Assembly (NCBI GenBank): GCA_016298065.1
Contig: JAEDDN010000002.1
Span: forward strand, 62,001-126,000
Direction: 5' to 3'
DNA length: 64,000 nucleotides
Origin: Oscillospiraceae bacterium
GTDB taxonomy: Bacteria > Bacillota > Clostridia > Oscillospirales > Ruminococcaceae
A program made the position numbers and the translations under genes. Positions 1-8,945 of this stretch are shown here, in pieces. Positions within the stretch are counted from its first letter, which is position 1. Each line of letters starts with the position of its first letter. The notes under the pieces were generated by a model. The model was not told the origin of the DNA, did not search any database, and saw nothing but the letters and a program-made list of their open reading frames with translations.

Positions 1-188
1 ACAGCCTTAGCCTGTGCGTTTGCGCAAACGTATGTAACGGTTATGGAGTGAAGCTTTTTTACCGCCATATTGGCTTTTTTTATTATTCGCTCTCTTACAA
101 GCATTTCATAAACCGCATCACCCATATACGCTAATACCAAAGGACTTAAAAGCTTTGGATTTTCGATTTTTTCAAGGTCATTTATCAT
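1..188 (-). CDS. mrnC: Mini-ribonuclease III (partial, N-terminal part)
   Basis: Minus-strand reading frame starting at ATG 188 with AGAAGGGAA a few bases upstream and running off the window edge. About 62 residues are visible, including LLSPLVLAYMGDAVYEMLVRE, which matches the N-terminal RNase III-like catalytic region of Mini-III (LAYLGDAVYE in relatives; the Asp of GDAVYE is catalytic in the family). Mini-III lacks the double-stranded RNA binding domain of full RNase III and matures 23S rRNA ends. It begins 12 bases after the obgE stop, so the two are probably cotranscribed. The C-terminal half lies outside the window. Confidence 0.85.
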   Translation of the reverse strand, partial: MINDLEKIENPKLLSPLVLAYMGDAVYEMLVRERIIKKANMAVKKLHSITVTYVCANAQAKA

Positions 189-200
189 AGATATTCCCTT

Positions 201-1475
201 CTACACAATAAAGTCAAACTGAAAGCCGAATATATCAACTGTATCCCCATCTTTTATACCCATACCTTCAAGCTCATCAATTATACCGCTGAAGCGAAGT
301 ACACGCTGGAAATACTGCAAGGACTCATAGTCCTCCATATTAACGGTGGACATAACATTTTCAAGAAACGGCGCATCAACATAATAAATGCCGTTTTTAA
401 CTTCAATGCTAAACTGCTGTTTATTTTGACTTTGCTCAATCATTTCCAAGGTTAATGGCTCGGGCTCATACTCTGTTATAGGAGGAAGTGTATCGAGCAT
501 TTTACCTATATGCGCTATAAGCTTATCTACACCTGCAGTAGTAGCAGCGGAAATTTCAAAAAACTCATAGCCCTTATCCTTTACAAACTCTTTGAAATCG
601 TCTATCTGCTCACTTGACGCCATATCGGATTTATTTGCCGCAACGATTTGAGGTCTGTTTGATAAATCCTCCGAAAAGAGTTTAAGCTCCTTGTTTATGG
701 CTATAAAATCCTCTTTAGGATCTCTGCCCTCAACGCCCGAAACATCAACAACGTGAACTATAAGGCGACATCTGTCTACATGACGCAAAAATTCGTGACC
801 TAAGCCCACGCCGTCGCTTGCGCCCTCAATAAGCCCGGGTATATCAGCCATAACAAAGCTTTTGCCCTCGTCGAGCTTAACAAGCCCCAAAACCGGTGAA
901 AGCGTGGTAAAATGATAGTTTGCAATTTTTGGCTTAGCTTCGCTCACTACGCTTATAAGAGTAGACTTACCTACGTTTGGGAAGCCTACAAGCCCAACAT
1001 CGGCAAGCAGCTTTAATTCCAGTGTAACTTCATATCCTTCGCCGATTTGTCCGGGCTTTGCAAAGCGAGGAATTTGTCTTGTGGCAGTAGCAAAGTGCTG
1101 ATTGCCTGCTCCGCCCTTACCGCCTTTACAGATAACCTTAGGCTCATTAGAGGAAATATCGGCTATGAGTCTGCCTGTTTGAGCGTCTCTGATAAGAGTA
1201 CCTCTTGGAACCTTTATAATAAGATCTTCGGCAGACTTACCAGTGCAGTTTCTGGACGAGCCGTTTTCACCGTTTTTTGCAATAAATTTTTTCTTATAAC
1301 GAAAGTCTACGAGCGTTGACATACCCTCGTCTACAACAAAAATAACGTCTCCGCCTTTACCGCCGTCGCCTCCGTCAGGTCCGCCGGCATTAACATATTT
1401 TTCTCTGTGAAAGGAAACTGCTCCGTTACCGCCGTTTCCTGCTTTAATTGTAATTTTTGCCTTATCTACAAACAT
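201..1475 (-). CDS. obgE: GTPase ObgE/CgtA
   Basis: Ribosome-assembly and stress GTPase, 424 residues. The N-terminal Gly-rich Obg domain starts MFVDKAKITIKAGNGGNGAV and carries many GG and KGG repeats (residues 1 to about 157). The G domain follows, with GFPNVGKST (G1), TTLSPVLG (G2), DIPG (G3) and NKSD (G4). A C-terminal Obg extension of about 70 residues (OCT domain) follows, as in Firmicutes homologues. The start at ATG 1475 fits the conserved N terminus. The usual rplU-rpmA neighbours are absent; a tRNA operon lies upstream and mrnC follows. It has its own promoter. Confidence 0.97.
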   Translation of the reverse strand: MFVDKAKITIKAGNGGNGAVSFHREKYVNAGGPDGGDGGKGGDVIFVVDEGMSTLVDFRYKKKFIAKNGENGSSRNCTGKSAEDLIIKVPRGTLIRDAQTGRLIADISSNEPKVICKGGKGGAGNQHFATATRQIPRFAKPGQIGEGYEVTLELKLLADVGLVGFPNVGKSTLISVVSEAKPKIANYHFTTLSPVLGLVKLDEGKSFVMADIPGLIEGASDGVGLGHEFLRHVDRCRLIVHVVDVSGVEGRDPKEDFIAINKELKLFSEDLSNRPQIVAANKSDMASSEQIDDFKEFVKDKGYEFFEISAATTAGVDKLIAHIGKMLDTLPPITEYEPEPLTLEMIEQSQNKQQFSIEVKNGIYYVDAPFLENVMSTVNMEDYESLQYFQRVLRFSGIIDELEGMGIKDGDTVDIFGFQFDFIV

Positions 1476-1519
1476 TTATTTGCTCCGTTTCAAAGTAATT
1501 GTGTTTAAAATATATTTAT

Positions 1520-1548
1520 ATTATATATAGCTTTTTTAAATTTATCAA
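1520..1548 (-). promoter_or_regulatory. sigma-A-like promoter of obgE
   Basis: On the minus strand TTGATA (1548-1543), a 17-base spacer and TATAAT (1525-1520) lie about 45 bases before the obgE start and downstream of the tRNA operon terminator. So obgE-mrnC appears to be transcribed separately from the tRNAs. Confidence 0.75.
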
Positions 1549-1611
1549 GCCGAGTAAAATAATGCTTATTGCTAATTATTATTTAGCTCGTTTTAAAAAA
1601 GATTTTCATTG

Positions 1612-1641
1612 AAAAAGCCTCGTCAAATGACGAGGCTTTTT
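1612..1641 (-). terminator. intrinsic terminator of the tRNA operon
   Basis: Perfect 13-bp inverted repeat (AAAAAGCCTCGTC / GACGAGGCTTTTT) around a 4-base loop. In the minus direction the stem ends in a T run directly after the CCA end of tRNA-Gln. Strong rho-independent terminator. Confidence 0.9.
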
Positions 1642-1642
1642 C

Positions 1643-1718
1643 TGGTTGGGCTAGATGGATTCGAACCATCGGAATGCTGGAGTCAAAGTCCAGTGCCTTA
1701 CCGCTTGGCGATAGCCCA
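1643..1718 (-). tRNA. tRNA-Gln (TTG)
   Basis: Cloverleaf on the minus strand. Acceptor TGGGCTA pairs with TAGCCCA. The anticodon stem CTGGA/TCCAG encloses the loop CTTTGAC with anticodon TTG. The T arm carries GGTTCGAATCC and CCA is encoded. Last gene of the four-tRNA operon, just before the terminator. Confidence 0.96.
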
Positions 1719-1738
1719 ATATCCCTATAAAAATAAAA

Positions 1739-1816
1739 TGGGGTGGGTAGAGGGAGTCGAACCCTCGATCTCCAGGACCACAATCTGGCGCTTTAACCAA
1801 CTAAGCTATACCCACC
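1739..1816 (-). tRNA. tRNA-His (GTG)
   Basis: Cloverleaf on the minus strand. Acceptor GTGGGTA pairs with TACCCAC. An extra G at position -1 (base 1816) lies opposite discriminator C, the usual tRNA-His identity pair. The anticodon loop holds GTG and CCA is encoded. Confidence 0.96.
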
Positions 1817-1828
1817 ATAAATAAGTAT

Positions 1829-1905
1829 TGGCACGCCCAACAGGATTCGAACCTGTGACCTACTGCTTAGAAGGCAGTTGCTCTATCCAGCTGAGCTATG
1901 GGCGC
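1829..1905 (-). tRNA. tRNA-Arg (TCT)
   Basis: Cloverleaf on the minus strand. Acceptor GCGCCCA pairs with TGGGCGT (one G-T pair). Anticodon stem ACTGC/GCAGT has loop CTTCTAA, anticodon TCT. T arm GGTTCGAATCC and encoded CCA are present. Confidence 0.96.
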
Positions 1906-1926
1906 AAATTTAATATTTTAGATAAA

Positions 1927-2000
1927 TGGAGCGGGTGATGGGAATCGAACCCACGCGACCAGCTTGGAAGGCTGGGATTCTACCATTGAACTACACCCGC
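1927..2000 (-). tRNA. tRNA-Gly (TCC)
   Basis: Cloverleaf on the minus strand. Acceptor GCGGGTG pairs with CACCCGC. Anticodon stem CCAGC/GCTGG has loop CTTCCAA, anticodon TCC. CCA is encoded. First gene of the operon after the promoter. Confidence 0.96.
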
Positions 2001-2040
2001 ACTAAAATTTTAAAAGCCTCTCGGCTTCACAACAAAATAT

Positions 2041-2069
2041 ATTATAACAATTACGCTATTATTTGTCAA
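2041..2069 (-). promoter_or_regulatory. consensus promoter of the tRNA operon
   Basis: Perfect TTGACA (2069-2064), 17-base spacer and perfect TATAAT (2046-2041) on the minus strand, about 40 bases before tRNA-Gly. A small hairpin AAGCC-GAGA-GGCTT (about 2013-2026) sits in the short leader between promoter and first tRNA. Confidence 0.92.
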
Positions 2070-2093
2070 CACTTTTATAAAGACAAATTTTCA

Positions 2094-2507
2094 TTAAGCG
2101 CTTTTTTTCTTTTCCTCTAAAAATACCTTTCTGGTGATAAAATTATATACCGTTACTATAGCGGCTACCACAAATTTTGAAATTTTATAATCTACGCCTA
2201 ATATATCGGTGCTTACCCACATCAATAGCTCGGTAAGCCCTAAGCCTATTAAGCTCAAAACCACAAAAGCCACAAATTCAAACACTTTATTTATATTTTC
2301 TCTTGAACGAAACACAAATCTCATACTGAGAATATAGTTAAGCACAGTTGCAATAGTAAAAGAAGTTCCGCAGGAAATTAGATAACCTATATGAAAAACA
2401 TCTGTAAAGATAATCATAAGAAAATAATCCAAGAAGAAACATATAAGTCCTACACCGCTGAATCTCAGCATTTGTTTTATAAGCTTAATCATATTTTTAC
2501 CAACCAT
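2094..2507 (-). CDS. GtrA-family membrane protein
   Basis: A 137-residue protein with four predicted membrane helices at about residues 13-32, 38-58, 76-98 and 105-126. It contains the family-like segments FLDYFLM and LNYILSMRFVF and a basic tail (EEKKKSA). GtrA proteins are thought to help move lipid-linked sugars across the membrane for cell-surface polysaccharides or teichoic acid decoration. No glycosyltransferase is adjacent, so the substrate is unknown. The start at ATG 2507 is chosen, but ATG 2492 (MIKLIKQ) is also possible because neither has a strong ribosome binding site. Confidence 0.8.
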   Translation of the reverse strand: MVGKNMIKLIKQMLRFSGVGLICFFLDYFLMIIFTDVFHIGYLISCGTSFTIATVLNYILSMRFVFRSRENINKVFEFVAFVVLSLIGLGLTELLMWVSTDILGVDYKISKFVVAAIVTVYNFITRKVFLEEKKKSA

Positions 2508-2562
2508 ATTTTTTACTTCGCCTGAAATAACAAGGCTAAATTACAAATCCCAAACTTTATAT

Positions 2563-2602
2563 AAGGCTCTTGAGCGATTTATATAAAATCGGCAAGAGCC
2601 TT
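2563..2602 (-). terminator. inverted repeat after pfkA, probable terminator
   Basis: Long hairpin between pfkA and gtrA: outer arms AAGGCTCTTG/CAAGAGCCTT (10 bp) and inner arms CGATTT/AAATCG around a small asymmetric bulge. The T run after it in the minus direction is broken (ATATAAAGTTT), so termination may be partial. Confidence 0.55.
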
Positions 2603-2629
2603 TAAGTTTATGTAAATAAAAAGTAAGTA

Positions 2630-3595
2630 TTAAAACGAGATTTCACAAGCCATACCGTAAAGCTTTTCGTTAAACGGTTTTGTCATAGCAAGTCCCTCAG
2701 CGATATCGTAGTCAACTACCTCGCTGTGCTTAAAGCCTACAACTCTGTTACCTATGCCCCGCTCTAAAAGCTCAACTGCGTGATAACCGAGCTGGCTTGC
2801 TTTAACTCTGTCTCTTACTGTCGGGCTTCCTCCACGCTGAACGTGGCCTAAAATGGTAGCTCTCGACTCAATGCCTGTTATATTTTCAATGTCCCTAGCA
2901 AGCTGATCTGCATTTCCTATTCCCTCTGCAACGAGAATAATAAAGTGCTGTTTGCCTAATGAACGAGCCATATTTATCTGTCTTATCATATCGTTCATAT
3001 CGAATTTTATTTCGGGTACTATAATATAACTTGCACCGCAAGCTATACCTGTATGCAAAGCAATATAACCTGCTCTTCTGCCCATAACCTCAACCACACT
3101 GCATCTGTCGTGTGACTGTGCGGTATCTCTTAACTTATCCACCATTTCCATAGCGGTATTCATAGCAGTATCAAAGCCTATTGTATAGTCGGTACAGGAA
3201 ATATCGTTGTCAATAGTTCCGGGTATACCTATACAAGGTACGCCTGCGGCAGATAAATCCGCAGCGCCTCTGAAAGAACCGTCGCCGCCGATTACAACAA
3301 CGCCGTCTATACCTGCTTTTTCACAGGTTTGTTTAGCCTTCATAACGCCTTCTTGTGTTTTAAATTCAAGGCAACGTGCAGTATAAAGTATAGTACCGCC
3401 ACGCTGAATAATATCTGAAACAGATCTTACGTTGAGTTCAACCATATCGCCGTTTATAAGACCGTTATAACCTCTTTTTATGCCTATTACCTTCATACCT
3501 TTTTTGATTGCTGTTCTTACAACTGCACGAACAGCGGCATTCATACCCGGAGCGTCTCCTCCGCTGGTTAAAACGCCTATAGTTTTTTGTTGCAT
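2630..3595 (-). CDS. pfkA: ATP-dependent 6-phosphofructokinase
   Basis: Glycolytic enzyme phosphorylating fructose 6-phosphate to the 1,6-bisphosphate. 321 residues, the size of bacterial PfkA. TSGGDAPGMN lies at the N terminus. GGDGS and PGTIDND show the ATP-type site; pyrophosphate-dependent enzymes carry GGDDS and PKTIDND instead. The conserved MGRRAGY (about residue 170) and GHVQRGGSP (about 250) are present. It follows dnaE by 86 bases but has its own promoter. Confidence 0.97.
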   Translation of the reverse strand: MQQKTIGVLTSGGDAPGMNAAVRAVVRTAIKKGMKVIGIKRGYNGLINGDMVELNVRSVSDIIQRGGTILYTARCLEFKTQEGVMKAKQTCEKAGIDGVVVIGGDGSFRGAADLSAAGVPCIGIPGTIDNDISCTDYTIGFDTAMNTAMEMVDKLRDTAQSHDRCSVVEVMGRRAGYIALHTGIACGASYIIVPEIKFDMNDMIRQINMARSLGKQHFIILVAEGIGNADQLARDIENITGIESRATILGHVQRGGSPTVRDRVKASQLGYHAVELLERGIGNRVVGFKHSEVVDYDIAEGLAMTKPFNEKLYGMACEISF

Positions 3596-3630
3596 AATAT
3601 ATCCCCACTCTAAAAAATACTACAAAATAC

Positions 3631-3658
3631 ATTTTATCATATTTTAGGAAACTGTCAA
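3631..3658 (-). promoter_or_regulatory. promoter of pfkA
   Basis: Minus strand TTGACA (3658-3653), 16-base spacer and TAAAAT (3636-3631) with a TG one base before the -10 (extended -10). It lies in the 86-base dnaE-pfkA gap, so pfkA can be transcribed independently of the upstream genes. Confidence 0.75.
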
Positions 3659-3681
3659 CCGTTTATGACATAAATTTTAAG

Positions 3682-6600
3682 CTATTCCCTATAAACAACA
3701 TCATCTTGAGAAAGAATATTTTTAAGCTCGCTTAGCATATCCTCGCCTATTTTTACGTTATAAGCTTTCATTTTATAGCAAACTTTTTCGTTTAAAAAAT
3801 AAAAATATACGGCTGTATCGCCTTTATATTTTTTTAAGATACTTTTTACCTCATTTATTCTTTTATCATCAAATGAGCTAAACCTTAAATAAAGCTTTTT
3901 ATCACTTATTTTAGCAATACTTTTAAGCTCGTCAGCACCTAAAATCCTTTCGGCTATAACCTTTGGCGGCTCATCCTCGCTTACCGTTATTTTGCCCTCT
4001 ACATAGATTATGTTGCCCTCACTTAAAAGTGAAACGCACTTTTCATAAACCTTTGGGAAAACCAAAAGCTCCGCAGAAGACGTTTTATCCTCTAAGCGAA
4101 CAAAAGCCATTATACCGCCGTTTCGGGTGGAAAGCACTTTTTTACTTTGTATAACGCCCAAAAGCTTTACCCTTTTGCCGTCAATGCTGTCGGCAAGCTG
4201 TGGCTCAATATCGGTAAAGGAACGTATATCGTCAGTTTTTACGTTAGTGTTAAGCCCTTTTATATTGTCAAGCGGATGTCCCGAAAAATAAAGCCCTAAG
4301 GTTTGCTTTTCCATATTTAAAAGCTCGTCTGCGGAAAACTCGTCATAATGCTTAATTTCCGCTATGGGAGAAGCGGTACTTGAAACCGAAAACAAATCTA
4401 TCTGTCCTGCGACGTTTTTGCGGTTATTATTATCTACCCTATCCACTATATCCTCATAAGCCTTTAACATCTCTTTTCGGTTATGAGGAAAGCTGTCGAA
4501 TGCACCCGACATAATAAGGCTTTCTATTGCCCTTTTGTTTACGTCTTTTCCGTACATACGCTCGCAAAAATCATTGAGAGAAGTGAATTTGCCGTTTAAA
4601 TTTCTTTCCTCGATAATGCTTTTTAATACTCCCTTGCCCAAGTTTTTAATTGCAAGCAAGCCGAAGCTTATCTGATTATCGGAAATTGACAAGAAGTTTA
4701 AATCCCCGCTGTTAATGTCTGGAGGCAATACGGTGATACCGTTTTGCTTACACACATTTATATATTCGATAACCTTATCGGTATTATCTAAAATACTGCT
4801 TAAAAGCGCCGCCATATAACTGCTTTTATAATAATAGCTTAAATATGCGGTCTGATAAGAAATGTATGCATAAGCGGCGGCGTGAGATTTATTAAAAGCA
4901 TAAGAAGCAAAGCTTGACATCTCGTCAAAAATCTCGGTAGCAACCTGCTCGCTTACTCCGTTTTTAACTGCTCCTATGCATTCTATACTTCCGTCGTCGT
5001 TTTGCTTGCCATAAATAAAGTTATGTCTTTCCTTTTCCATAACGTCGGCTTTTTTCTTTGCCATAGCCCTGCGCACCAAATCAGCTCGTCCGTAGGAATA
5101 ACCTGCAAGGCGCTGACAAATCTGCATTACCTGCTCTTGATAAACAATACAGCCGTAGGTTACGTTTAAAATAGGCTCTAAAAGAGGGTGCTTATATTTT
5201 ATAAGTGCAGGATTATTTTTGTTTTGAATATAAGTGTCGATTGAATCCATAGGTCCCGGACGGTAAAGCGAAATAACCGCTATAATATCCTCCATAGACT
5301 GCGGCTTAAGCTGAGTGAGCACATGACGTATTCCGTTTGATTCAAGCTGAAAAACACCGTCAGACTCGCCTTTTGAAAGCATATTATAAACCTTTTTGTC
5401 ATCAAGCTCAATTTTGCTTATATCAAAATCGGGATTTTTTCTCTTTATATCATTTTCGCAATTTTTAATGACCGTTAGGTTCCTAAGCCCCAAAAAGTCC
5501 ATTTTTAAAAGTCCCAGTTCCTCAAGTGTCGTCATAGTAAACTGGGTTACTATTGATTCGTCATTTTTTTGAAGCGGAACATAACAGTCTGCTCTTTCAC
5601 GGGTAATCACAACGCCTGCGGCGTGAGTTGAGGCGTGCCTTGGCATACCCTCTAACTTTATGGCGTTATCAATAAGCTCTTTTATCTTATCGTCGCCGTC
5701 GTAAAGGGCTTTAAGCTCTTTTGAAACCTCCAACGCCTTTTGAAGCGTTATATGGAGGGTATTCGGTATCATTTTTGCGACCTTGTCCGCCGTCTGATAA
5801 GAAATACCCATTGCTCTGGCGACATCTCTTACCGCACCTTTTGCTGCCATAGTACCGAAGGTTATAATCTGCGCAACGTGGTCTGAACCGTATTTTTTTA
5901 CGACATAGTCTATTACTCTCTGTCTTTTTTCATTACAGAAATCTATATCGAAATCGGGCATACTTATCCTTTCGGGATTCAAAAAACGTTCAAAAAGCAA
6001 ATTATATTTAAGCGGATCTATACCCGTAATGCCGATACAGTATGCCGCTAAGCTTCCTGCACCGGAGCCTCTGCCGGGACCTACGGGGATATTATTTTGC
6101 TTTGCATAATTTATAAAGTCATAAACTATTAAAAAGTAATCGATATATCCCATTTGAGAGATAATATCTATCTCATAGTTAAGCCTGTCTGCAATTTCTT
6201 TTTTTAGATTTTCTCCGTAGTATTTGTAAAGACCCTTACTGCAAAGGTCAACAAAATATTCTTTATTATCCTTGCCGTCAGGCGCTTTAAAGTAAGGAAG
6301 CTTTGTAACGCCGAATTCAAAATCAAAGTTACACTTATCGGCTACCTCAACGGTGTTTTTTAAAGCATCCTCATACTGAGAAAAGCGCTCGTACATTTCA
6401 TCATAAGATTTTATATAAAATTCATCGGTGGAAAATTCTAATTTTTTAGTTTGTCCGAGCACGGTATTTGTCTGTATGCAGATAAGAATAGACTGCATTT
6501 TTGAGTCTTGTTTGTCAATATAATGAGCGTCGTTTGTAGCCACCATTTTTATACTGAGCTCTTTTGCAAGCTTTACAAGAAGCGGTAAAATCTTTTTTTG

Positions 6601-7143
6601 CTCCACAATATCGTGATCCTGAAGCTCAATATAATAATCCTCTTTAAAAAGCTCTTTATAAAACGAAGCGATTTCAAGCGCTTTTTGATAATCGTTATCC
6701 AAAAGTGCTCTGGGAATTTCACCTGCAAGACAGGCAGAAAGGCATATAAGCCCCTCGTGATATTCCTCTAAAAGCTTATGGTCTATTCTCGGCTTATTAT
6801 AAAAGCCGTCTATATATCCGCTTGATACAAGCTTAATTAAGTTTTTGTAGCCCGTTTCGTTTTTACAAAGCAAGATAAGGTGATAAGGGCTTGAGTCGAT
6901 TTTATGAACCTTGTCAAACCTTGTTCTCGGGGCAACATACACTTCGCACCCTATTATAGGCTTTATGCCCTTTTTCTTACATTCCTTATAAAATTCCACA
7001 ACTCCGTACATAGCGCCGTGGTCGGTAATAGCTACGGCTTTTTGTCCGAGAGAAGCTATCTTTTCAACAAGCTTTTTTATTCTACACGCACCGTCCAAAA
7101 GGCTATATTCGGTATGCACATGAAGGTGAACAAAATCATTCAT
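3682..7143 (-). CDS. dnaE: DNA polymerase III alpha subunit, DnaE type
   Basis: Replicative polymerase, probably the primer-extending partner of PolC as in other Firmicutes. 1153 residues. The PHP domain starts with HVHTEYSLLDG (residues 8-18) and DHGAMYGVVEF. GPGRGSGAGS is at 355-364, and the catalytic PDFDIDF at 396-402 has Asp399 and Asp401. Finger and tau-binding regions follow (YRPGPMD, YQEQVM). The OB-fold is near residue 990 (VKLLGVIQSKK). No DEDD exonuclease domain is inserted, unlike PolC. It starts 24 bases after the whiA stop, so it probably belongs to the murB-rapZ-whiA-dnaE transcript. Confidence 0.97.
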   Translation of the reverse strand: MNDFVHLHVHTEYSLLDGACRIKKLVEKIASLGQKAVAITDHGAMYGVVEFYKECKKKGIKPIIGCEVYVAPRTRFDKVHKIDSSPYHLILLCKNETGYKNLIKLVSSGYIDGFYNKPRIDHKLLEEYHEGLICLSACLAGEIPRALLDNDYQKALEIASFYKELFKEDYYIELQDHDIVEQKKILPLLVKLAKELSIKMVATNDAHYIDKQDSKMQSILICIQTNTVLGQTKKLEFSTDEFYIKSYDEMYERFSQYEDALKNTVEVADKCNFDFEFGVTKLPYFKAPDGKDNKEYFVDLCSKGLYKYYGENLKKEIADRLNYEIDIISQMGYIDYFLIVYDFINYAKQNNIPVGPGRGSGAGSLAAYCIGITGIDPLKYNLLFERFLNPERISMPDFDIDFCNEKRQRVIDYVVKKYGSDHVAQIITFGTMAAKGAVRDVARAMGISYQTADKVAKMIPNTLHITLQKALEVSKELKALYDGDDKIKELIDNAIKLEGMPRHASTHAAGVVITRERADCYVPLQKNDESIVTQFTMTTLEELGLLKMDFLGLRNLTVIKNCENDIKRKNPDFDISKIELDDKKVYNMLSKGESDGVFQLESNGIRHVLTQLKPQSMEDIIAVISLYRPGPMDSIDTYIQNKNNPALIKYKHPLLEPILNVTYGCIVYQEQVMQICQRLAGYSYGRADLVRRAMAKKKADVMEKERHNFIYGKQNDDGSIECIGAVKNGVSEQVATEIFDEMSSFASYAFNKSHAAAYAYISYQTAYLSYYYKSSYMAALLSSILDNTDKVIEYINVCKQNGITVLPPDINSGDLNFLSISDNQISFGLLAIKNLGKGVLKSIIEERNLNGKFTSLNDFCERMYGKDVNKRAIESLIMSGAFDSFPHNRKEMLKAYEDIVDRVDNNNRKNVAGQIDLFSVSSTASPIAEIKHYDEFSADELLNMEKQTLGLYFSGHPLDNIKGLNTNVKTDDIRSFTDIEPQLADSIDGKRVKLLGVIQSKKVLSTRNGGIMAFVRLEDKTSSAELLVFPKVYEKCVSLLSEGNIIYVEGKITVSEDEPPKVIAERILGADELKSIAKISDKKLYLRFSSFDDKRINEVKSILKKYKGDTAVYFYFLNEKVCYKMKAYNVKIGEDMLSELKNILSQDDVVYRE

Positions 7144-7167
7144 AGCTATTTCCCTTTCGTAATATTT

Positions 7168-8040
7168 TTAACGCAGCATATCCGCTATACTGCTTAGCTT
7201 TTTAAGCCTGTGGTTTAGACCCGAGCGAGAAATATCCTCGTCTAAAAGCTCTCGTAATTCATTAAGCGAGGCTTCGGGATTTTCAAGCCTTATAAGCGCT
7301 ACCTTTAATAAATCGTCCGATAAATATTCTTGTCCTTTTTTTTCAAAAATAAAGTTTATATCGCTTATCTGCTTCATAGAAGCCTTAACGGTTTTATCTA
7401 TATTTGCGTTTTCACAGTTTGCCGCACGGTTTACGTTGTTTCTAAGCTCCTTTTCGATTTTTACATTCATCAAATCAAGCGAATGTTTATACGCTCCCAT
7501 AAGCGTGAGCATATCTTCAAGGCGCTCGCTGTCGGTTATGTAAAAAACCGTATTTCCCTTGCGCACGGTCTTTTTAAGTTTAAGCTTCTTTTGTAAAAAA
7601 ATATCCTCCAGCAAGTCTGCTTTTAACTTATTTTGCACACAAAGCTCCAAATGATATTCCTTATCCGGTGAGGATATGCTTCCGCAAGCGAGAAAAACGC
7701 CTCTTACAAAGGCGCTAAAGCAACATTCACGCTTTAATTCGCCCTTTAAAAAGCTCTGAGCATTTATACCCGACATAATTTTATTAAAGCACTCTACGTC
7801 CTCATCATTATTTATGCAAAGAGTATATTTATTTTTACCGTCTTTTACTATCGTGACAATTACAGAGGTCGCCTCTACCGTTTTTTGAGCGACAAGTTCT
7901 GCTTCTTCACGGCTAAAGGCTTTAAACTGCATACCTTTTTTGGCAAAGTATAAGTATCCGTAAACAAACGCCAAAGCGCATTTTTCACAATGAAACTTAC
8001 TTTGCAAAAGTTCCTCTTTAACAGATGTGGTGTAGCTCAT
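7168..8040 (-). CDS. whiA: WhiA-family DNA-binding regulator
   Basis: DUF199/WhiA protein of about 290 residues. The N-terminal two-thirds resemble a LAGLIDADG homing-endonuclease fold (CCFSAFVRGVFLACGSISSP, YHLELC) and the C-terminus a helix-turn-helix ending in SRSGLNHRLKKL. In Firmicutes it affects cell division and chromosome segregation; in actinomycetes it controls sporulation septation. ATG 8040 (MSYTTSVKEEL) is preferred over an upstream GTG at 8052 because AAGGTG is spaced about 9 bases from it and family members begin with this sequence. The yvcK gene that usually lies between rapZ and whiA is absent. Confidence 0.93.
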   Translation of the reverse strand: MSYTTSVKEELLQSKFHCEKCALAFVYGYLYFAKKGMQFKAFSREEAELVAQKTVEATSVIVTIVKDGKNKYTLCINNDEDVECFNKIMSGINAQSFLKGELKRECCFSAFVRGVFLACGSISSPDKEYHLELCVQNKLKADLLEDIFLQKKLKLKKTVRKGNTVFYITDSERLEDMLTLMGAYKHSLDLMNVKIEKELRNNVNRAANCENANIDKTVKASMKQISDINFIFEKKGQEYLSDDLLKVALIRLENPEASLNELRELLDEDISRSGLNHRLKKLSSIADMLR

Positions 8041-8053
8041 TACCTCACGCACC

Positions 8054-8911
8054 TTATTTATTTATATCTCTGTGCTGAATAGTGACTTTCTTATAGCTTT
8101 CTAGAATATGCTTTTGCATATTTTCCGCAAAGGTTACCGAACGGTGTCGACCGCCTGTACAGCCAAAAGCGATTACAAGCTGGCTTTTGCCCTCTTTTAT
8201 ATAAAGCGGTATGAGAAAATCCACAAGGTCAAAAAGCTTGGCTTCAAGCTGTTTTGATTCCTCAAAGCTCATAACATAATCGCTTACCTCGCTGTTTATT
8301 CCCGTTTTGTGTTTTAATTCGTCAATATAAAACGGGTTTGGCAGACATCTTACGTCAAACACAAGGTCTGCTTCGCTCGGATAGCCGTATTTAAATCCAA
8401 AGGACATACAGCTTATTAACATCTGTTCCGAAGTACTGGAGGCAAAAATGTCGATAATCTTTTCCTTTAACTGCATTGAGGTTAAAAAGGTTGTGTCTAT
8501 TACATAGTCTGCTCTTGCCCTTGCGCTCGAAAGCAATTTGCGCTCCGCCTTTATAGCCATATCCACAGAAACATTGGTGTCGTTTAAAAGCGGGTGTTTG
8601 CGCCTTGTTTCTTTATATCTGCGCATCAAAACCGTATCGTCACAGTCTAAAAACAGCATTTTGTATTTATAGTCATTTGCGTCTAAGACGTCCAGTTCAC
8701 CGCTTAAATCGTTAAACATATTACCGCCTCGTGCGTCTATGGCAACCGCCATTTTAGGAATATACTCCTCCGACTGAGCCGCAAGCTCCGCAAATTTTCC
8801 TATAAGCTTTGCAGGCATATTATCCACGCAGTAAAAGCCGATGTCCTCTAAGGTATTCATAGCTCTTGATTTACCTGCTCCCGACATTCCCGTAATAATA
8901 ATCATTTCCAT
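8054..8911 (-). CDS. rapZ: RapZ/YvcJ nucleotide-binding protein
   Basis: P-loop protein of 285 residues with Walker A GMSGAGKS near the N terminus and the conserved C-terminal FGCTGGRHRSV motif (near residue 250). Family members bind and hydrolyse ATP/GTP. The E. coli protein is an adaptor that directs a small RNA to RNase E to control amino-sugar synthesis; the B. subtilis homologue YvcJ affects competence. RNA-adaptor function here is only inferred. It is 34 bases after murB and 13 bases before whiA. Confidence 0.94.
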   Translation of the reverse strand: MEMIIITGMSGAGKSRAMNTLEDIGFYCVDNMPAKLIGKFAELAAQSEEYIPKMAVAIDARGGNMFNDLSGELDVLDANDYKYKMLFLDCDDTVLMRRYKETRRKHPLLNDTNVSVDMAIKAERKLLSSARARADYVIDTTFLTSMQLKEKIIDIFASSTSEQMLISCMSFGFKYGYPSEADLVFDVRCLPNPFYIDELKHKTGINSEVSDYVMSFEESKQLEAKLFDLVDFLIPLYIKEGKSQLVIAFGCTGGRHRSVTFAENMQKHILESYKKVTIQHRDINK

Positions 8912-8945
8912 AAAAACACCTACCTTTTTACGTTAAGAATTTGGC

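Noticed and set aside
1583..2120. Short open frames across the tRNA cluster on both strands
   Set aside because: They consist of tRNA sequence; the tRNAs account for the region.
3963..4154. Plus-strand open frames opposite dnaE, polC, dxr, mutS2 and others
   Set aside because: They are antisense shadows with no ribosome binding site, family motif or promoter.
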